The position numbers and the translations under genes are program-made. This document shows, one piece after another, positions 9,982-19,036 of a stretch of 64,000 bases of DNA (the first letter of the stretch is position 1; each line of letters starts with the position of its first letter). The notes under the pieces were generated by a model. The model saw only the letters and a program-made list of their open reading frames with translations, did not search any database and was not told where the DNA came from. The DNA comes from Mycobacterium sp. E3251 (GTDB taxonomy: Bacteria > Actinomycetota > Actinomycetes > Mycobacteriales > Mycobacteriaceae), in assembly GCF_001666835.1 (NCBI RefSeq), contig NZ_LZJF01000067.1:1-64000 (forward strand). The letters run 5' to 3'.

Positions 9982-12153
9982 ATGAGTGAGCTCGCGCCGT
10001 CGCTGGTCGAACTTGCCAGGAGGTACGGCATCGCGACCGAGTACGACGACTGGACCGGGCGGCGGGTGCCGGTCTCGGCAACCACGCTGGTGGCGGTGTT
10101 GGCCGCGCTCGGCGTGGCGGCCGGCACGGAGCAGGAGCGCAACATCGCGCTGACCGCGAAGCTCCGGTCGTATTGGGCGCGGCGATTGCCGGCGACCATC
10201 GTCGGCCGCACGGGTGAGCCGACGCGGTTCTGGGTGCACGTGACCCACGGCGATCCCGCGGAGGTCTGGTTGCAGCTCGAGGACGGCGCGGTACGCGGCG
10301 GGATCCAACAGGTGGACAACTTCACCCCGCCGTTCGATTTGGACGGGCGCTGGGTCGGCGAGGCCAGCTTCATGCTGCCGGCCGATCTGCCCCTCGGTTA
10401 TCACCGGGTGCACCTGCGTTCCGGTGGCACTGAGACCAGCAGCGCCGTGATCGTGACGCCGGATTGGCTCGGGCTGCCGGAGCGGCTCGGCGCCCGGCGG
10501 GGCTGGGGCCTGGCCGCCCAGCTCTACAGCGTGCGCTCCAGACAATCGTGGGGGGTCGGCGACCTGACGGACCTGGCCGACCTAGCCGTCTGGTCGGCGT
10601 CGCGGCACGGCGCCGACTACTTGTTGGTCAATCCGCTGCACGCGGCGCAGTTTTGCGGACCGACGGGCCATATGGAGCCCTCGCCCTACCTGCCGACATC
10701 GCGGCGCTTCGTCAACCCCATTTACCTTCACGTCGAGGCGATTCCCGAGTTCGCCGAGCTGCCCAAGCGCAGCCGGGTGCGGCGGCTGCGATTCGACGTG
10801 CAACAGCGAGCCGCTCGGCTCGACGCCATCGATCGCGACAGCGCTTGGGCCGCGAAGTGCGCGGCGCTCCAGCTCTTGCACCGAGTGCCGCGGTCCGCGG
10901 GCCGCGAGTTGTCCTACGAAGCCTTCCGCGCCCGCGAGGGCAGCGCGCTGGACGACTTCGCCACCTGGTGCGCCCTGGCCGAGAAGTACGGCGACGATTG
11001 GCATTCGTGGCCGAAGTCGCTACAGCATCCCCGCGCGCCCGGCGTCGACCGATTCGTCGAGAAGCATGCGGAGGCAGTCGATTTCCATCGCTGGCTGCAG
11101 TGGCAACTCGACGAGCAACTCGCCTCGGCGCAGTCGCAGGCGATCCGGGCCGGGATGGCGCTGGGCGTGATGCACGACCTCGCCGTCGGCGTGCATCCCA
11201 ACGGCGCCGACGCGTGGGCCCTGCAGGACGTGTTGGCGCTGGGTGTCACCGCCGGCGCACCGCCGGACGAGTTCAATCAACTCGGCCAGAACTGGTCCCA
11301 GCCGCCCTGGCGGCCCGATCGGCTCGATGCCGAGGAGTACCGGCCGTTTCGGGCACTGATAAGGGCGGTGCTGCGGCACGCCGGCGGCGTGCGCATCGAC
11401 CACATCATCGGGTTGTTCCGCCTGTGGTGGATCCCGGACGGTACCGCGCCCACCGAGGGCACGTACGTGCGTTACGACCACGAAGCGATGATCGGCATCG
11501 TCGCCCTGGAGGCATACCGCGCCGGCGCGCTGGTCGTGGGCGAGGATTTGGGCACGGTCGAACCGTGGGTGCGCGACTACCTGCTGTTGCGCGGCTTGCT
11601 CGGCACCTCGATCCTGTGGTTCGAATTGGATCGGGACGGAAACGGCGGGCCGCTGCCGGCCGAGCGCTGGCGCGAGTACTGCCTGTCCTCGGTGACCACC
11701 CACGATCTGCCGCCGACCGCCGGCTACCTGGCCGGCGACCACGTGCGGCTGCGCGAAGCTCTCGGGTTGCTGACCCGCCCCGCCGAGGACGAGCTCGCCA
11801 CCGACCGGGCCGAGCTGGCGGCGTGGCTGGCCGAGTTGCGCCGGGTGGGGTTGCTCGACGACGGCGAAGACGACGCGGAGAAAGTCGTCATCGCCCTTTA
11901 TCGCTACCTGGGCCGGACGCCGTCGCGGCTGGTGGGCGTGGCGCTGGCCGATGCGGTGGGTGACCGCCGGACCCAGAATCAGCCCGGCACCACCGACGAA
12001 TACCCCAACTGGCGGATTCCGCTGACCGACCCCGCCGGGCGCCCGGTGCTGCTCGAGGACCTGTTCACCGATGCCCGCGCGGCAACCCTGGCCGAGGCCG
12101 TGCGCGGTGCGATCGCGCCGGCGGCGGTCGAGAGCGCGCCTGTTAGCTTCTGA
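9982..12153 (+). CDS. malQ: 4-alpha-glucanotransferase (amylomaltase, GH77)
   Basis: A 723-residue cytoplasmic glucanotransferase that moves maltosyl or longer alpha-1,4-glucan segments between chains. It has a mycobacterial N-terminal extension (about residues 1-165) before the GH77 barrel. The nucleophile is the Asp of VRIDHIIG (about D473) and the acid/base is the Glu of GEDLG (about E521). The ATG at 9982 (MSELAPSLVELARRYG) is chosen over frames starting up to 27 bases earlier because it matches the known M. tuberculosis start. In M. tuberculosis malQ (Rv1781c) also borders eccB5. Four bases separate its stop from the next gene. Confidence 0.95.
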   Translation: MSELAPSLVELARRYGIATEYDDWTGRRVPVSATTLVAVLAALGVAAGTEQERNIALTAKLRSYWARRLPATIVGRTGEPTRFWVHVTHGDPAEVWLQLEDGAVRGGIQQVDNFTPPFDLDGRWVGEASFMLPADLPLGYHRVHLRSGGTETSSAVIVTPDWLGLPERLGARRGWGLAAQLYSVRSRQSWGVGDLTDLADLAVWSASRHGADYLLVNPLHAAQFCGPTGHMEPSPYLPTSRRFVNPIYLHVEAIPEFAELPKRSRVRRLRFDVQQRAARLDAIDRDSAWAAKCAALQLLHRVPRSAGRELSYEAFRAREGSALDDFATWCALAEKYGDDWHSWPKSLQHPRAPGVDRFVEKHAEAVDFHRWLQWQLDEQLASAQSQAIRAGMALGVMHDLAVGVHPNGADAWALQDVLALGVTAGAPPDEFNQLGQNWSQPPWRPDRLDAEEYRPFRALIRAVLRHAGGVRIDHIIGLFRLWWIPDGTAPTEGTYVRYDHEAMIGIVALEAYRAGALVVGEDLGTVEPWVRDYLLLRGLLGTSILWFELDRDGNGGPLPAERWREYCLSSVTTHDLPPTAGYLAGDHVRLREALGLLTRPAEDELATDRAELAAWLAELRRVGLLDDGEDDAEKVVIALYRYLGRTPSRLVGVALADAVGDRRTQNQPGTTDEYPNWRIPLTDPAGRPVLLEDLFTDARAATLAEAVRGAIAPAAVESAPVSF

Positions 12154-12157
12154 GGCC

Positions 12158-13039
12158 ATGAAGGTTTCAGTCGTGGCGCCGGTGGCCGACGGCGTCACCG
12201 CGGATCCCGAATGGATGGCGGCCTTCGCCGGCCACCTCGAGCAGTGCGGGTTCGAATCGATCGTTGTGGTCGAGCACACCGTGCTGGTCACCCGCTACGA
12301 CAGCGTCTACCCATATGACAGTTCGGGACGCGTGGGGCTGGCGGCCGACTGCCCCATCCCCGACCCGCTCGATCTGCTGGCGTTCTTGGCCGGCCGCACC
12401 ACCACCCTCGGGCTGGCCACCGGCGTCCTGGTGCTGCCCAACCACCATCCGGTGGTCCTCGCCAAGCGCGCCGCAAGCGTGGACGCGTTGTCGGGCGGAC
12501 GGCTGCGGCTGTGTGTGGGCGTTGGATGGCTCAGGGAGGAGCTGGAGGCGTGCGGCGCGGACTTCGAGAACCGCGGCAGACGCGCCGACGAGCAGTTGGC
12601 CGTCTTACGGGCACTGTGGGCCGACGAACCGCAGGGGGCTTCGCACCACGGTGAGTTCTTCAGCTTCGACAACGTCATGTGTTATCCCAAACCCATTGCC
12701 GGAGAGCGGCTTCCCGTTCATATCGGCGGGCACAGCCGGGCGGCGGCCCGCCGCGCCGGCCGCTTGGCGGACGGCTTCCAGCCGCTCGGGGTGGCGGGTC
12801 CGCAGCTGGCGTCATTGATCGCGCTCATGCGCGACGAGGCGGCGGCGGCGGGCCGTGATCCGGCGGCCCTGGAAGTGTCATTGGGCCACGCGGTCAACAA
12901 GATTGACGCCGAACGGGCGGGCAGTCTGGTCGATCAGGGCGCCGACCGGCTCGTGCTGTCGATGCCGTCGACGGTCGACATCGAGCAGGCCAGGGACGTG
13001 CTCTCGGCGTGCGCGCAGCGGCTGTCGCTGATCGCGTGA
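12158..13039 (+). CDS. LLM-class F420-dependent oxidoreductase (TIGR03619-like)
   Basis: A 293-residue bacterial-luciferase-fold protein starting MKVSVVAPVADGVTADPEW. It shows the family features LATGVLVLPNHHPVVLAKRAASVDALSGGRL and VGVGWLREELEACG. Mycobacterial members mostly use cofactor F420, but FMN cannot be excluded. The ATG lies 4 bases after the malQ stop, so it is in the malQ transcript. Substrate unknown. Confidence 0.85.
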   Translation: MKVSVVAPVADGVTADPEWMAAFAGHLEQCGFESIVVVEHTVLVTRYDSVYPYDSSGRVGLAADCPIPDPLDLLAFLAGRTTTLGLATGVLVLPNHHPVVLAKRAASVDALSGGRLRLCVGVGWLREELEACGADFENRGRRADEQLAVLRALWADEPQGASHHGEFFSFDNVMCYPKPIAGERLPVHIGGHSRAAARRAGRLADGFQPLGVAGPQLASLIALMRDEAAAAGRDPAALEVSLGHAVNKIDAERAGSLVDQGADRLVLSMPSTVDIEQARDVLSACAQRLSLIA

Positions 13040-13044
13040 TCCCG

Positions 13045-13509
13045 ATGAGCCTGTCAGCCGACGACCGATCAGCACTCAGCGACTTGGTGCACAGATACGC
13101 GGCATACGTGGACGGGCGTCGGTTCGATTCCGTCGCAACACTTTTCACTGACACCGCCATGCTGGTGGTGCCCGAACCGCCCACGGCGCTGGAGCCGATC
13201 CACTCGCATCGTGGGCGAGGCGCCATCACCGCCGCGGTCGCTACCGTCGCGGCCGTCGCCCGCACCGAGCACGCCATCGTCGGCGAGGTCTACGAGGCCA
13301 CCGGGCCTGGCACGGCCAGTGGGCGCATTGCGTGCATCGCGCACCACTGGGACCGACGCGGCGACGAATTCGTCGACATCGTCTGGCATTTGCGCTACGA
13401 CGACGAATACGAGCTGACCGACGGATGGCTGATCGGCCGCCGCGCGTTGACCATCAACGCCCTTGAGACCCGTCCGGCCCGCCGGGTGCGGCCACACGAC
13501 GCGAATTAG
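13045..13509 (+). CDS. SnoaL-like (NTF2-fold) protein
   Basis: A 154-residue protein with the nuclear-transport-factor-2-like pattern of SnoaL_4 proteins: DRSALSDLVHRYAAYVDGRRFDSVATLFTDTA at the N-terminus and HHWDRRGDEFVDIVWHLRYDDEY in the middle. Relatives include polyketide cyclases, isomerases and dioxygenase beta subunits. An alternative GTG at 13036 overlaps the previous stop as GTGA and would add three residues. It ends the malQ-LLM-SnoaL run. Role unknown. Confidence 0.75.
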   Translation: MSLSADDRSALSDLVHRYAAYVDGRRFDSVATLFTDTAMLVVPEPPTALEPIHSHRGRGAITAAVATVAAVARTEHAIVGEVYEATGPGTASGRIACIAHHWDRRGDEFVDIVWHLRYDDEYELTDGWLIGRRALTINALETRPARRVRPHDAN

Positions 13510-13726
13510 CGAGCTTCCAGAAGACTTTGCGCAAACTCACAGCGACCCCCCATGAACCGAATCTGCGGCGCAAAAGGGCGCATCCTTAAGCAGGTGCGGC
13601 TATTGCTTCCGGCAGTGCGGTGGATTTTGCCCGCACCGGGCGCGAGCCGGCGGCCCCGCGCCCGGACGAGGCCGCGAGCCGCGCGCGTCTTCCTGATCGG
13701 GTCCAATTTTTACAAGTCGATCCGTG

Positions 13727-13732
13727 TATTTT
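13727..13732 (+). promoter_or_regulatory. Candidate -10 element of a leaderless promoter
   Basis: TATTTT fits the mycobacterial TANNNT -10 pattern and ends 7 bases before the GTG at 13740, the arrangement of leaderless transcripts whose first base is the start codon. It supports that start over an ATG in the same frame at 13620. Confidence 0.4.
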
Positions 13733-13739
13733 CGGCCGC

Positions 13740-15575
13740 GTGACGAACACCGAACATCGGAACCTGAACGTCAATACCGCCGGAGCCACCGGAGGACGGG
13801 AAGCGCCGAACGGCAACGTATCGACACTGGCAGTGGGCACGCCGCTGGACTCGTCCCCGGACTACCGCAACGAGATTCACACCGCCGAAGACATCATCGA
13901 TGTCGAGACCTACGGCGGCGGTTTCGATCTCACCAGGCGGGCGACCGCACCGAAGCTGCGCATCGGCCGCGACCGGTGGTTCAACCTGCTCTGGCTGATC
14001 CCCATCGGCTTTGCCCTGCTGATCGCCGGGGTGGCGGTTGGCAAAGGCCTGCACAACATGCCGGCCGTCCAGTCGTTCATTCAGCGTCACCCCGGGACGG
14101 ACAGCGCCAATGTCACCCCCGGCCTGCCGGCCTGGATCGGGTGGACGCATTTCTTCAACCTGTTCATGATGATGTTCATCATCAGGACCGGGATCCAGAT
14201 CCTCTGCGACCATCCCCGGCTCTACTTCAGCCGCAACGCCACCCCGGGTAAGGACGAGTGGCTGCGCGTCGGCCCACCCGTACCGGACGACGAGCTGTGG
14301 ACCGCCAACGCCGACACCGTCGCTCTGCCACCTCAATTGGGCTTGCCGGGATTCCGGCACTCCATCGGGCTGGCCCGGTGGTGGCACCTGGGCGTGGACG
14401 TGCTGTGGCTCGTCAACGGTGCGGTCTTCTACGTCTTGCTCTTCGCCACCGGACAGTGGCGGCACATCGTCCCCACCAGTTGGGACGTCTTCCCCAACGC
14501 CGCATCGGTGGCCATCCAGTACCTGTCGCTGGACTGGCCGACCGACAACGGCTGGGTCGCCTACAACGGCCTGCAGTTGTTGTCCTACTTCACCACCGTG
14601 TTCATTGCCGCGCCCGCGGCGTTGATCACCGGGCTGGGCATGTCGCCCGCGCTGTCGCAGCGCGTGCACTGGCTCAGCAAGCGGCTGAGCATTCAGCACG
14701 CGCGGTCACTGCATTTCGTGGTGCTGGTCTACTTCCTGTTCTTCATCCTGGTGCACGTCACGATGGTGTTGACGACCAGCGCGCTGCGCAACCTCAACCA
14801 CATGTTCGCTTCCCGCGACGACAACAGCTGGGTGGGCTTCGGAATCTTCGCCGCGGCCATGGTGTTCACGGCGATCGCGTGGGTTTGGGCCACGCCCTTC
14901 ACCATTCGCCATCCGCGGGTGATTCAGCGGGTCGGATACGCGCTCGTCGGCCCGTTCCAGCGGATGCTGGAACAGCTCGACCCCAAGCCCGGCGCCTTCA
15001 CCGAGAAGGACATCTCGCCGCACCACTGGCGCAACGGCAGGCTGCCGGAGACCGTCGAGTACAAAGAGCTGGAAGCAAACGACTTCCGCGACTGGCGGCT
15101 CAAGGTCTACGGTCTGGTCGAGCATCCGATGGAGTTTTCGCTCGAGGACTTGATGGCGCTGCCGTACCACGAGCAGATCAGCCAGCACTTCTGCATCCAA
15201 GCCTGGTCGGGTGTCGCCAAATGGGGTGGCGTGCAGATGAAGACGATCATGGACATCGTCAAACCGCTGCCCGAAGCCAAGTGGGCGGTGTTCTATTCGA
15301 TGGGCCTCGGCGCGACGGGCGGCATCTATTACAACGCCCATCACATCGGCCAGATGGACCACCACATGACGATGCTCGCGTACAAGATGAACGACCAGCC
15401 CCTCCCCTACATGCATGGCAGGCCGCTGCGGCTGCGCAACGAACTGCAGCATGGCTTCAAACTCGTCAAGTGGATCAAGGGCATCGAATTCGTCGCCGAC
15501 TACCGCGACATCGGCAGCGGCTACGGCGGTTACAGCGAGGACCACAAATACTTTGGGCGGCACCAGACGCTGTAG
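13740..15575 (+). CDS. Membrane b-type/molybdopterin oxidoreductase fusion
   Basis: A 611-residue two-part protein. Residues about 75-385 carry five or six membrane helices of cytochrome-b561-like type with internal His residues (for example WTHFFNLFMMMFIIRTG, ARWWHLGVDVLW, ARSLHFVVLVYF). The C-terminal part (about 430-600) is a sulfite-oxidase-type molybdopterin domain, with HFCIQAWSGVAKWGGV placing the likely Mo-ligand Cys near residue 485. It probably oxidises or reduces a small substrate and exchanges electrons with the membrane. Substrate unknown. GTG start chosen from the leaderless -10 element upstream. Confidence 0.82.
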   Translation: MTNTEHRNLNVNTAGATGGREAPNGNVSTLAVGTPLDSSPDYRNEIHTAEDIIDVETYGGGFDLTRRATAPKLRIGRDRWFNLLWLIPIGFALLIAGVAVGKGLHNMPAVQSFIQRHPGTDSANVTPGLPAWIGWTHFFNLFMMMFIIRTGIQILCDHPRLYFSRNATPGKDEWLRVGPPVPDDELWTANADTVALPPQLGLPGFRHSIGLARWWHLGVDVLWLVNGAVFYVLLFATGQWRHIVPTSWDVFPNAASVAIQYLSLDWPTDNGWVAYNGLQLLSYFTTVFIAAPAALITGLGMSPALSQRVHWLSKRLSIQHARSLHFVVLVYFLFFILVHVTMVLTTSALRNLNHMFASRDDNSWVGFGIFAAAMVFTAIAWVWATPFTIRHPRVIQRVGYALVGPFQRMLEQLDPKPGAFTEKDISPHHWRNGRLPETVEYKELEANDFRDWRLKVYGLVEHPMEFSLEDLMALPYHEQISQHFCIQAWSGVAKWGGVQMKTIMDIVKPLPEAKWAVFYSMGLGATGGIYYNAHHIGQMDHHMTMLAYKMNDQPLPYMHGRPLRLRNELQHGFKLVKWIKGIEFVADYRDIGSGYGGYSEDHKYFGRHQTL

Positions 15576-15684
15576 GGCGTAGCGCCGAACCCTCGGCACC
15601 GACGCCTCAGGTCGTTTGTCCCGACGGCAATCCGGGTAGCTCCACGGAAGCAGCCGAACGGAAGTGACCAGAGGAGAGACACCC

Positions 15685-15966
15685 ATGCGCCACAGCGCTG
15701 TCGACCATGATCGGGAACTCCGCACGGGTAACGCCGAGCCGCCGCATGACTTGGCGCGCACGCCCGGGCTGGTGATCGTCGGGGCCGCCGTGTTGGCGCT
15801 CGTGATGTGCGTTGCCACCTTCGCCCTCGGGGACGCCGGCGCGGGTGTCGCCGCCGCGATCGTCGCCATGCTCGCGTTCGGCGCCGGGCTGGCGTGGCTT
15901 GGCATGGACCGCAGGCGGATTCGGCAGGCGGAACGAGACTGGCCTATCGGCCACGCGGCGCGGTAG
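15685..15966 (+). CDS. Small membrane protein
   Basis: A 93-residue protein with two adjacent hydrophobic segments, LVIVGAAVLALVMCVATFAL and an Ala/Gly-rich helix after DAGAG, followed by a basic tail DRRRIRQAERDW. The ATG is preceded by GAGGAGAG. It follows the molybdopterin oxidoreductase by about 110 bases on the same strand and may be co-transcribed. No family recognised. Confidence 0.65.
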   Translation: MRHSAVDHDRELRTGNAEPPHDLARTPGLVIVGAAVLALVMCVATFALGDAGAGVAAAIVAMLAFGAGLAWLGMDRRRIRQAERDWPIGHAAR

Positions 15967-15984
15967 CGCCGCCGGTTCCAACGC

Positions 15985-16413
15985 CTACTGCAACGAGGCG
16001 AGGTTTTTCACCGACTTCTCCACATCGGAGCGCAACACCCGGGCGACCAACCCGCCGATCGGGCCGCTGAGCAACCCGCCCCGGAGGTCGGCGGTGAGGT
16101 GGAAATCGGTTCCCGGCTCGCGGTCCGTGACGGTCATCGCCACCCCGAGGCGGATCCCGCCGCGGCCGCGGCCCTGCAGTTCAATCGATTTCGGCTCGTC
16201 ATACCGGGTGACCGTCCAATGGATGACATTGCGGAAGCCCTTGACCTTCACGCACGACGACACGCACGTGCCCTCCTCGATCTTGTCGGGGACGGGTCCG
16301 CGCCATCCGGCGAATATGGTCATCCACTCGTCGAATCGGCTCAGGTCGGACGCCAGCTTCCAGGCGGCCTCCGGGTCGACCTCCGAGGACACCGAAACAT
16401 CTACTCGTGCCAC
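15985..16413 (-). CDS. SRPBCC (polyketide-cyclase/START-like) protein
   Basis: A 142-residue SRPBCC-fold protein starting VARVDVSVSSEVDPEAAWKL, with the typical opening strand, helix and FDEWMTIFAGW segment and a C-terminal long helix. The fold makes a hydrophobic cavity for lipids or aromatic molecules. The GTG start at 16413 is chosen because TGGGGAGGAG precedes it; the longer frame to 16479 has no ribosome site. Convergent with the small membrane protein gene. Confidence 0.8.
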   Translation of the reverse strand: MARVDVSVSSEVDPEAAWKLASDLSRFDEWMTIFAGWRGPVPDKIEEGTCVSSCVKVKGFRNVIHWTVTRYDEPKSIELQGRGRGGIRLGVAMTVTDREPGTDFHLTADLRGGLLSGPIGGLVARVLRSDVEKSVKNLASLQ

Positions 16414-16528
16414 GCCCTGTCGCTCCTCCCCATGATTGCGGCTAGCGTCGGCTCGGCAGCACAGACGTCCAACGCGCAACGCGCACTGAGTACCCCGGCG
16501 GGGCCGGGCTTACGCGTTAGCGGCGCCT

Positions 16529-17086
16529 TTAGGGCCAGGCTTCCTGTAGTTGCTTCGCCACGTCGATGATTTGCGCGGCCTGCGACTGGGGCGCGTCGAT
16601 TTCCTCGGCGACGTACTGCGCGACGAACCGGCGGATCTCGCCATCGACGCCGGCGAGGATCCGCAGCACCTCGCCGCGGAAGGACTTCGACGACACGTTG
16701 ACGGTGATATCGGAGGGCCGCGGTTTCGCGACATCGACGATCAGCAGTAGCGGTTCGGCGGCGCGCGCCGTGGCCCGTAACGCGATGTCCCCGGACACGA
16801 CGAACCGCTGCTTGTCGAGCCGAAGGTCGAGCAGCAGATCGATCGACAAGGGGATGTGGATGACGAACGTGATGCTGTCGCCCAGGCGGCGGGTGACCTT
16901 GGGTTCGTGGATCTTGACGTTGGCGCTGACCTTGGCGATCCCGCCGGGCCCCTGCGCGATGGGCTCCATGGCGAACTCGTTGCCGGCGATGTCGGCAAAC
17001 GCGGCGGCGACACGCTCCGGGGTGACAGCGACCTCGAAGAATCTGCGTCCGAACTCTTCGTAGGTGACATAATCGTGAGTCTCCAT
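16529..17086 (-). CDS. Conserved hypothetical protein
   Basis: A 185-residue soluble protein starting METHDYVTYEEFGRRFFEVAV; an ATG six codons earlier (17104) is also possible. The pattern of an N-terminal helix, amphipathic strands (FVIHIPLSIDLLLDLRL, FVVSGDIALRATARAAEPLLLIVDV) and a long C-terminal helix resembles ligand-binding or lipid-transfer folds, possibly SRPBCC-like, but no family is firmly recognised. It lies behind the SRPBCC gene in the same orientation. Confidence 0.7.
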   Translation of the reverse strand: METHDYVTYEEFGRRFFEVAVTPERVAAAFADIAGNEFAMEPIAQGPGGIAKVSANVKIHEPKVTRRLGDSITFVIHIPLSIDLLLDLRLDKQRFVVSGDIALRATARAAEPLLLIVDVAKPRPSDITVNVSSKSFRGEVLRILAGVDGEIRRFVAQYVAEEIDAPQSQAAQIIDVAKQLQEAWP

Positions 17087-17281
17087 AGGCTTATACCGTC
17101 TCATGTCGGCCGCCGGAACCGACGCTGATCTGCTCGCGTCGCAGAAATCCGCGTTCGTCGCACCCTCCCGGGATCACCGGTGATCCCGGGCGGGTGCTGT
17201 GAAGCACGCCACAGGCCGGGCGCTTCGATTCGATCCGGCGGGTGGTGGCCTGGGAGGCTTGATCACTTGGGAGGTGTTTTG

Positions 17282-19036
17282 ATGTGCGCCCAGAAAATTC
17301 CCGAGCGGCGCTCGGACTTCTCGCCCGCGGGCCTACTCACCTGGCTTGGCGGCGGCCATCGGCTGGAGCTGAGTGAGCGCGACGAGCGGTCCACGCACGC
17401 CATCACGGGCGCGGTGGTGTTGTTCGGAGGGCTGCTGGCGTGGCTCGTCGCGGCCCTGGCGGTGAGCGAGTCGGCTCGCTGGCCGCTCTATTCGGTCGCG
17501 CCGCTGACGTTGCTCTTCGGTCTGCTGGTCGGCGCGGTCACCCGCGCCATCACGACCGGGACGGGCCGCGGTCGGGCCGGCCTCGCCGCACGCGCGCTGG
17601 TCGCGGCCGCCCTCGGGGTCACGGTGGGTGAATTGGCCGCAGTCGTCCTGCTCTCCGGCTCGATCGATCACCGTCTCGACGAGCGCGCCCTGCACAACGC
17701 TGGCTCCACGCCGGCGGTCGCGCAGGCGACGGCGTCCCTGCAACAAAGCCGGGACGCACGCACCGCGCTCGACACGGCCGTCGACCGCGCTCACCAGCAG
17801 CAGGACCAGGCCCTGGTCATCGCGCGCTGCGAATACCATCCCACCCCCACCTGCCCGCAAACCCGGATCACCGGTGTGCCCGGCGCCGGACCCGAAACGC
17901 GCACGGCGAACGAGATCCTCGCGGACGCCCAGCGTGAACTGGACGACGCGCTGGCGGCCCGGGATCGCCAGGCGCCGGGGTTGGACGCCGAGATCTCCCG
18001 CGAGGCGCGCGCGGTGGGCGAGGCACGCCACGGCGTCATCGCGGGCGCCGATCGTGGCCTGGGCGCGCGCTGGGTCGCGATGAACGACCTGACCTCCGCC
18101 GACCTCGGGGCGCTGACGTTGCGGCTGCTGACCATCGCGTTCTGCGTCCTGGTCTACCTGCTACCGCTGATCCTGGGGCGGTGGCGCGGCGAGACCAGCC
18201 ACGATCGCCATGCGGCGGCGCGGGCGGAGCGGGAACGCGCGGAACTCGAGGCGGACACGGCGATCGCGATCAAGCGGGCCGAGGTTCGCCGGGAGGCCGA
18301 AATCATGTGGGCCGAGCACCAGCTCACCCAGGCCCGGCTTGCCATCGAGGCCCAGACCGAGATCGACCGCGAGCAGCAGCGCCGACGCATCGTGGACGCC
18401 TTCGATTCCCCGGTGCTGGCGCCGTCACAACGCACCTTCGAGCCGGCCGACGAAGACATCTACCTGCCAATCGCCGCCGAAGCCGAGGCCGCCACCCGCG
18501 CGGCCCTCGCCCCGCCCGTCCCGGCTGAGAGTGCCGGCGTGGAGAACCTGCCGGCGCCCGTCGGACGAGAGTTGGAGCCGCACCAAGAGCGTGGCACCCC
18601 GTCGATTCCGTCGATTCCGGACGCCACCAAGGCCGCGGCGCGCTGGATCCGCCCGCTGGTGCCGCCTTTCGTCGCCCGGGTGATCGACACCACGACCGCA
18701 CCGTTGCGCACCGCGCGGCAGGTGTTCGAGGAGGTCGAGGAGATCACGTTCGCGTTCAGGCGCACCCACAGAGTGACGGTCGACTCCGAAAGCTCCGACC
18801 CCGGCGGCGGCGGCAGCCGGCCCGCCGATGCGAACGAATCCCCTTCCGGCACCGCGGGATTCATCGACTCGTCACGTGTTGACCGCGCGCCGGTGACCAG
18901 CCGGCAGGGCAGCCGAGGGCGGCACGGCCCGTCGCTGGGCGCATCGGAGCGCGGCACCGACCCGGAATTGACGCAGCGCGAGGGGCCGGCCGAACTGGAT
19001 TCGCCCTCCGGACCGCGTCAGCTCCCGCCGGCTTGA
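17282..19036 (+). CDS. DUF4407 membrane protein with coiled coil
   Basis: A 584-residue protein of the DUF4407 type. Three membrane helices lie in about residues 38-130, then a roughly 150-residue Ala/Arg/Asp-rich extramembrane region rich in predicted helix, then a fourth helix near 280-300 (LTLRLLTIAFCVLVYLLPLILG). A strongly charged stretch with ERERAELEADTAIAIKRAE follows, likely coiled coil. The tail is Pro/Ser-rich and low complexity. The start has GGGAGG upstream. The last 19 bases overlap the CGNR gene end to end. Function unknown. Confidence 0.82.
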   Translation: MCAQKIPERRSDFSPAGLLTWLGGGHRLELSERDERSTHAITGAVVLFGGLLAWLVAALAVSESARWPLYSVAPLTLLFGLLVGAVTRAITTGTGRGRAGLAARALVAAALGVTVGELAAVVLLSGSIDHRLDERALHNAGSTPAVAQATASLQQSRDARTALDTAVDRAHQQQDQALVIARCEYHPTPTCPQTRITGVPGAGPETRTANEILADAQRELDDALAARDRQAPGLDAEISREARAVGEARHGVIAGADRGLGARWVAMNDLTSADLGALTLRLLTIAFCVLVYLLPLILGRWRGETSHDRHAAARAERERAELEADTAIAIKRAEVRREAEIMWAEHQLTQARLAIEAQTEIDREQQRRRIVDAFDSPVLAPSQRTFEPADEDIYLPIAAEAEAATRAALAPPVPAESAGVENLPAPVGRELEPHQERGTPSIPSIPDATKAAARWIRPLVPPFVARVIDTTTAPLRTARQVFEEVEEITFAFRRTHRVTVDSESSDPGGGGSRPADANESPSGTAGFIDSSRVDRAPVTSRQGSRGRHGPSLGASERGTDPELTQREGPAELDSPSGPRQLPPA

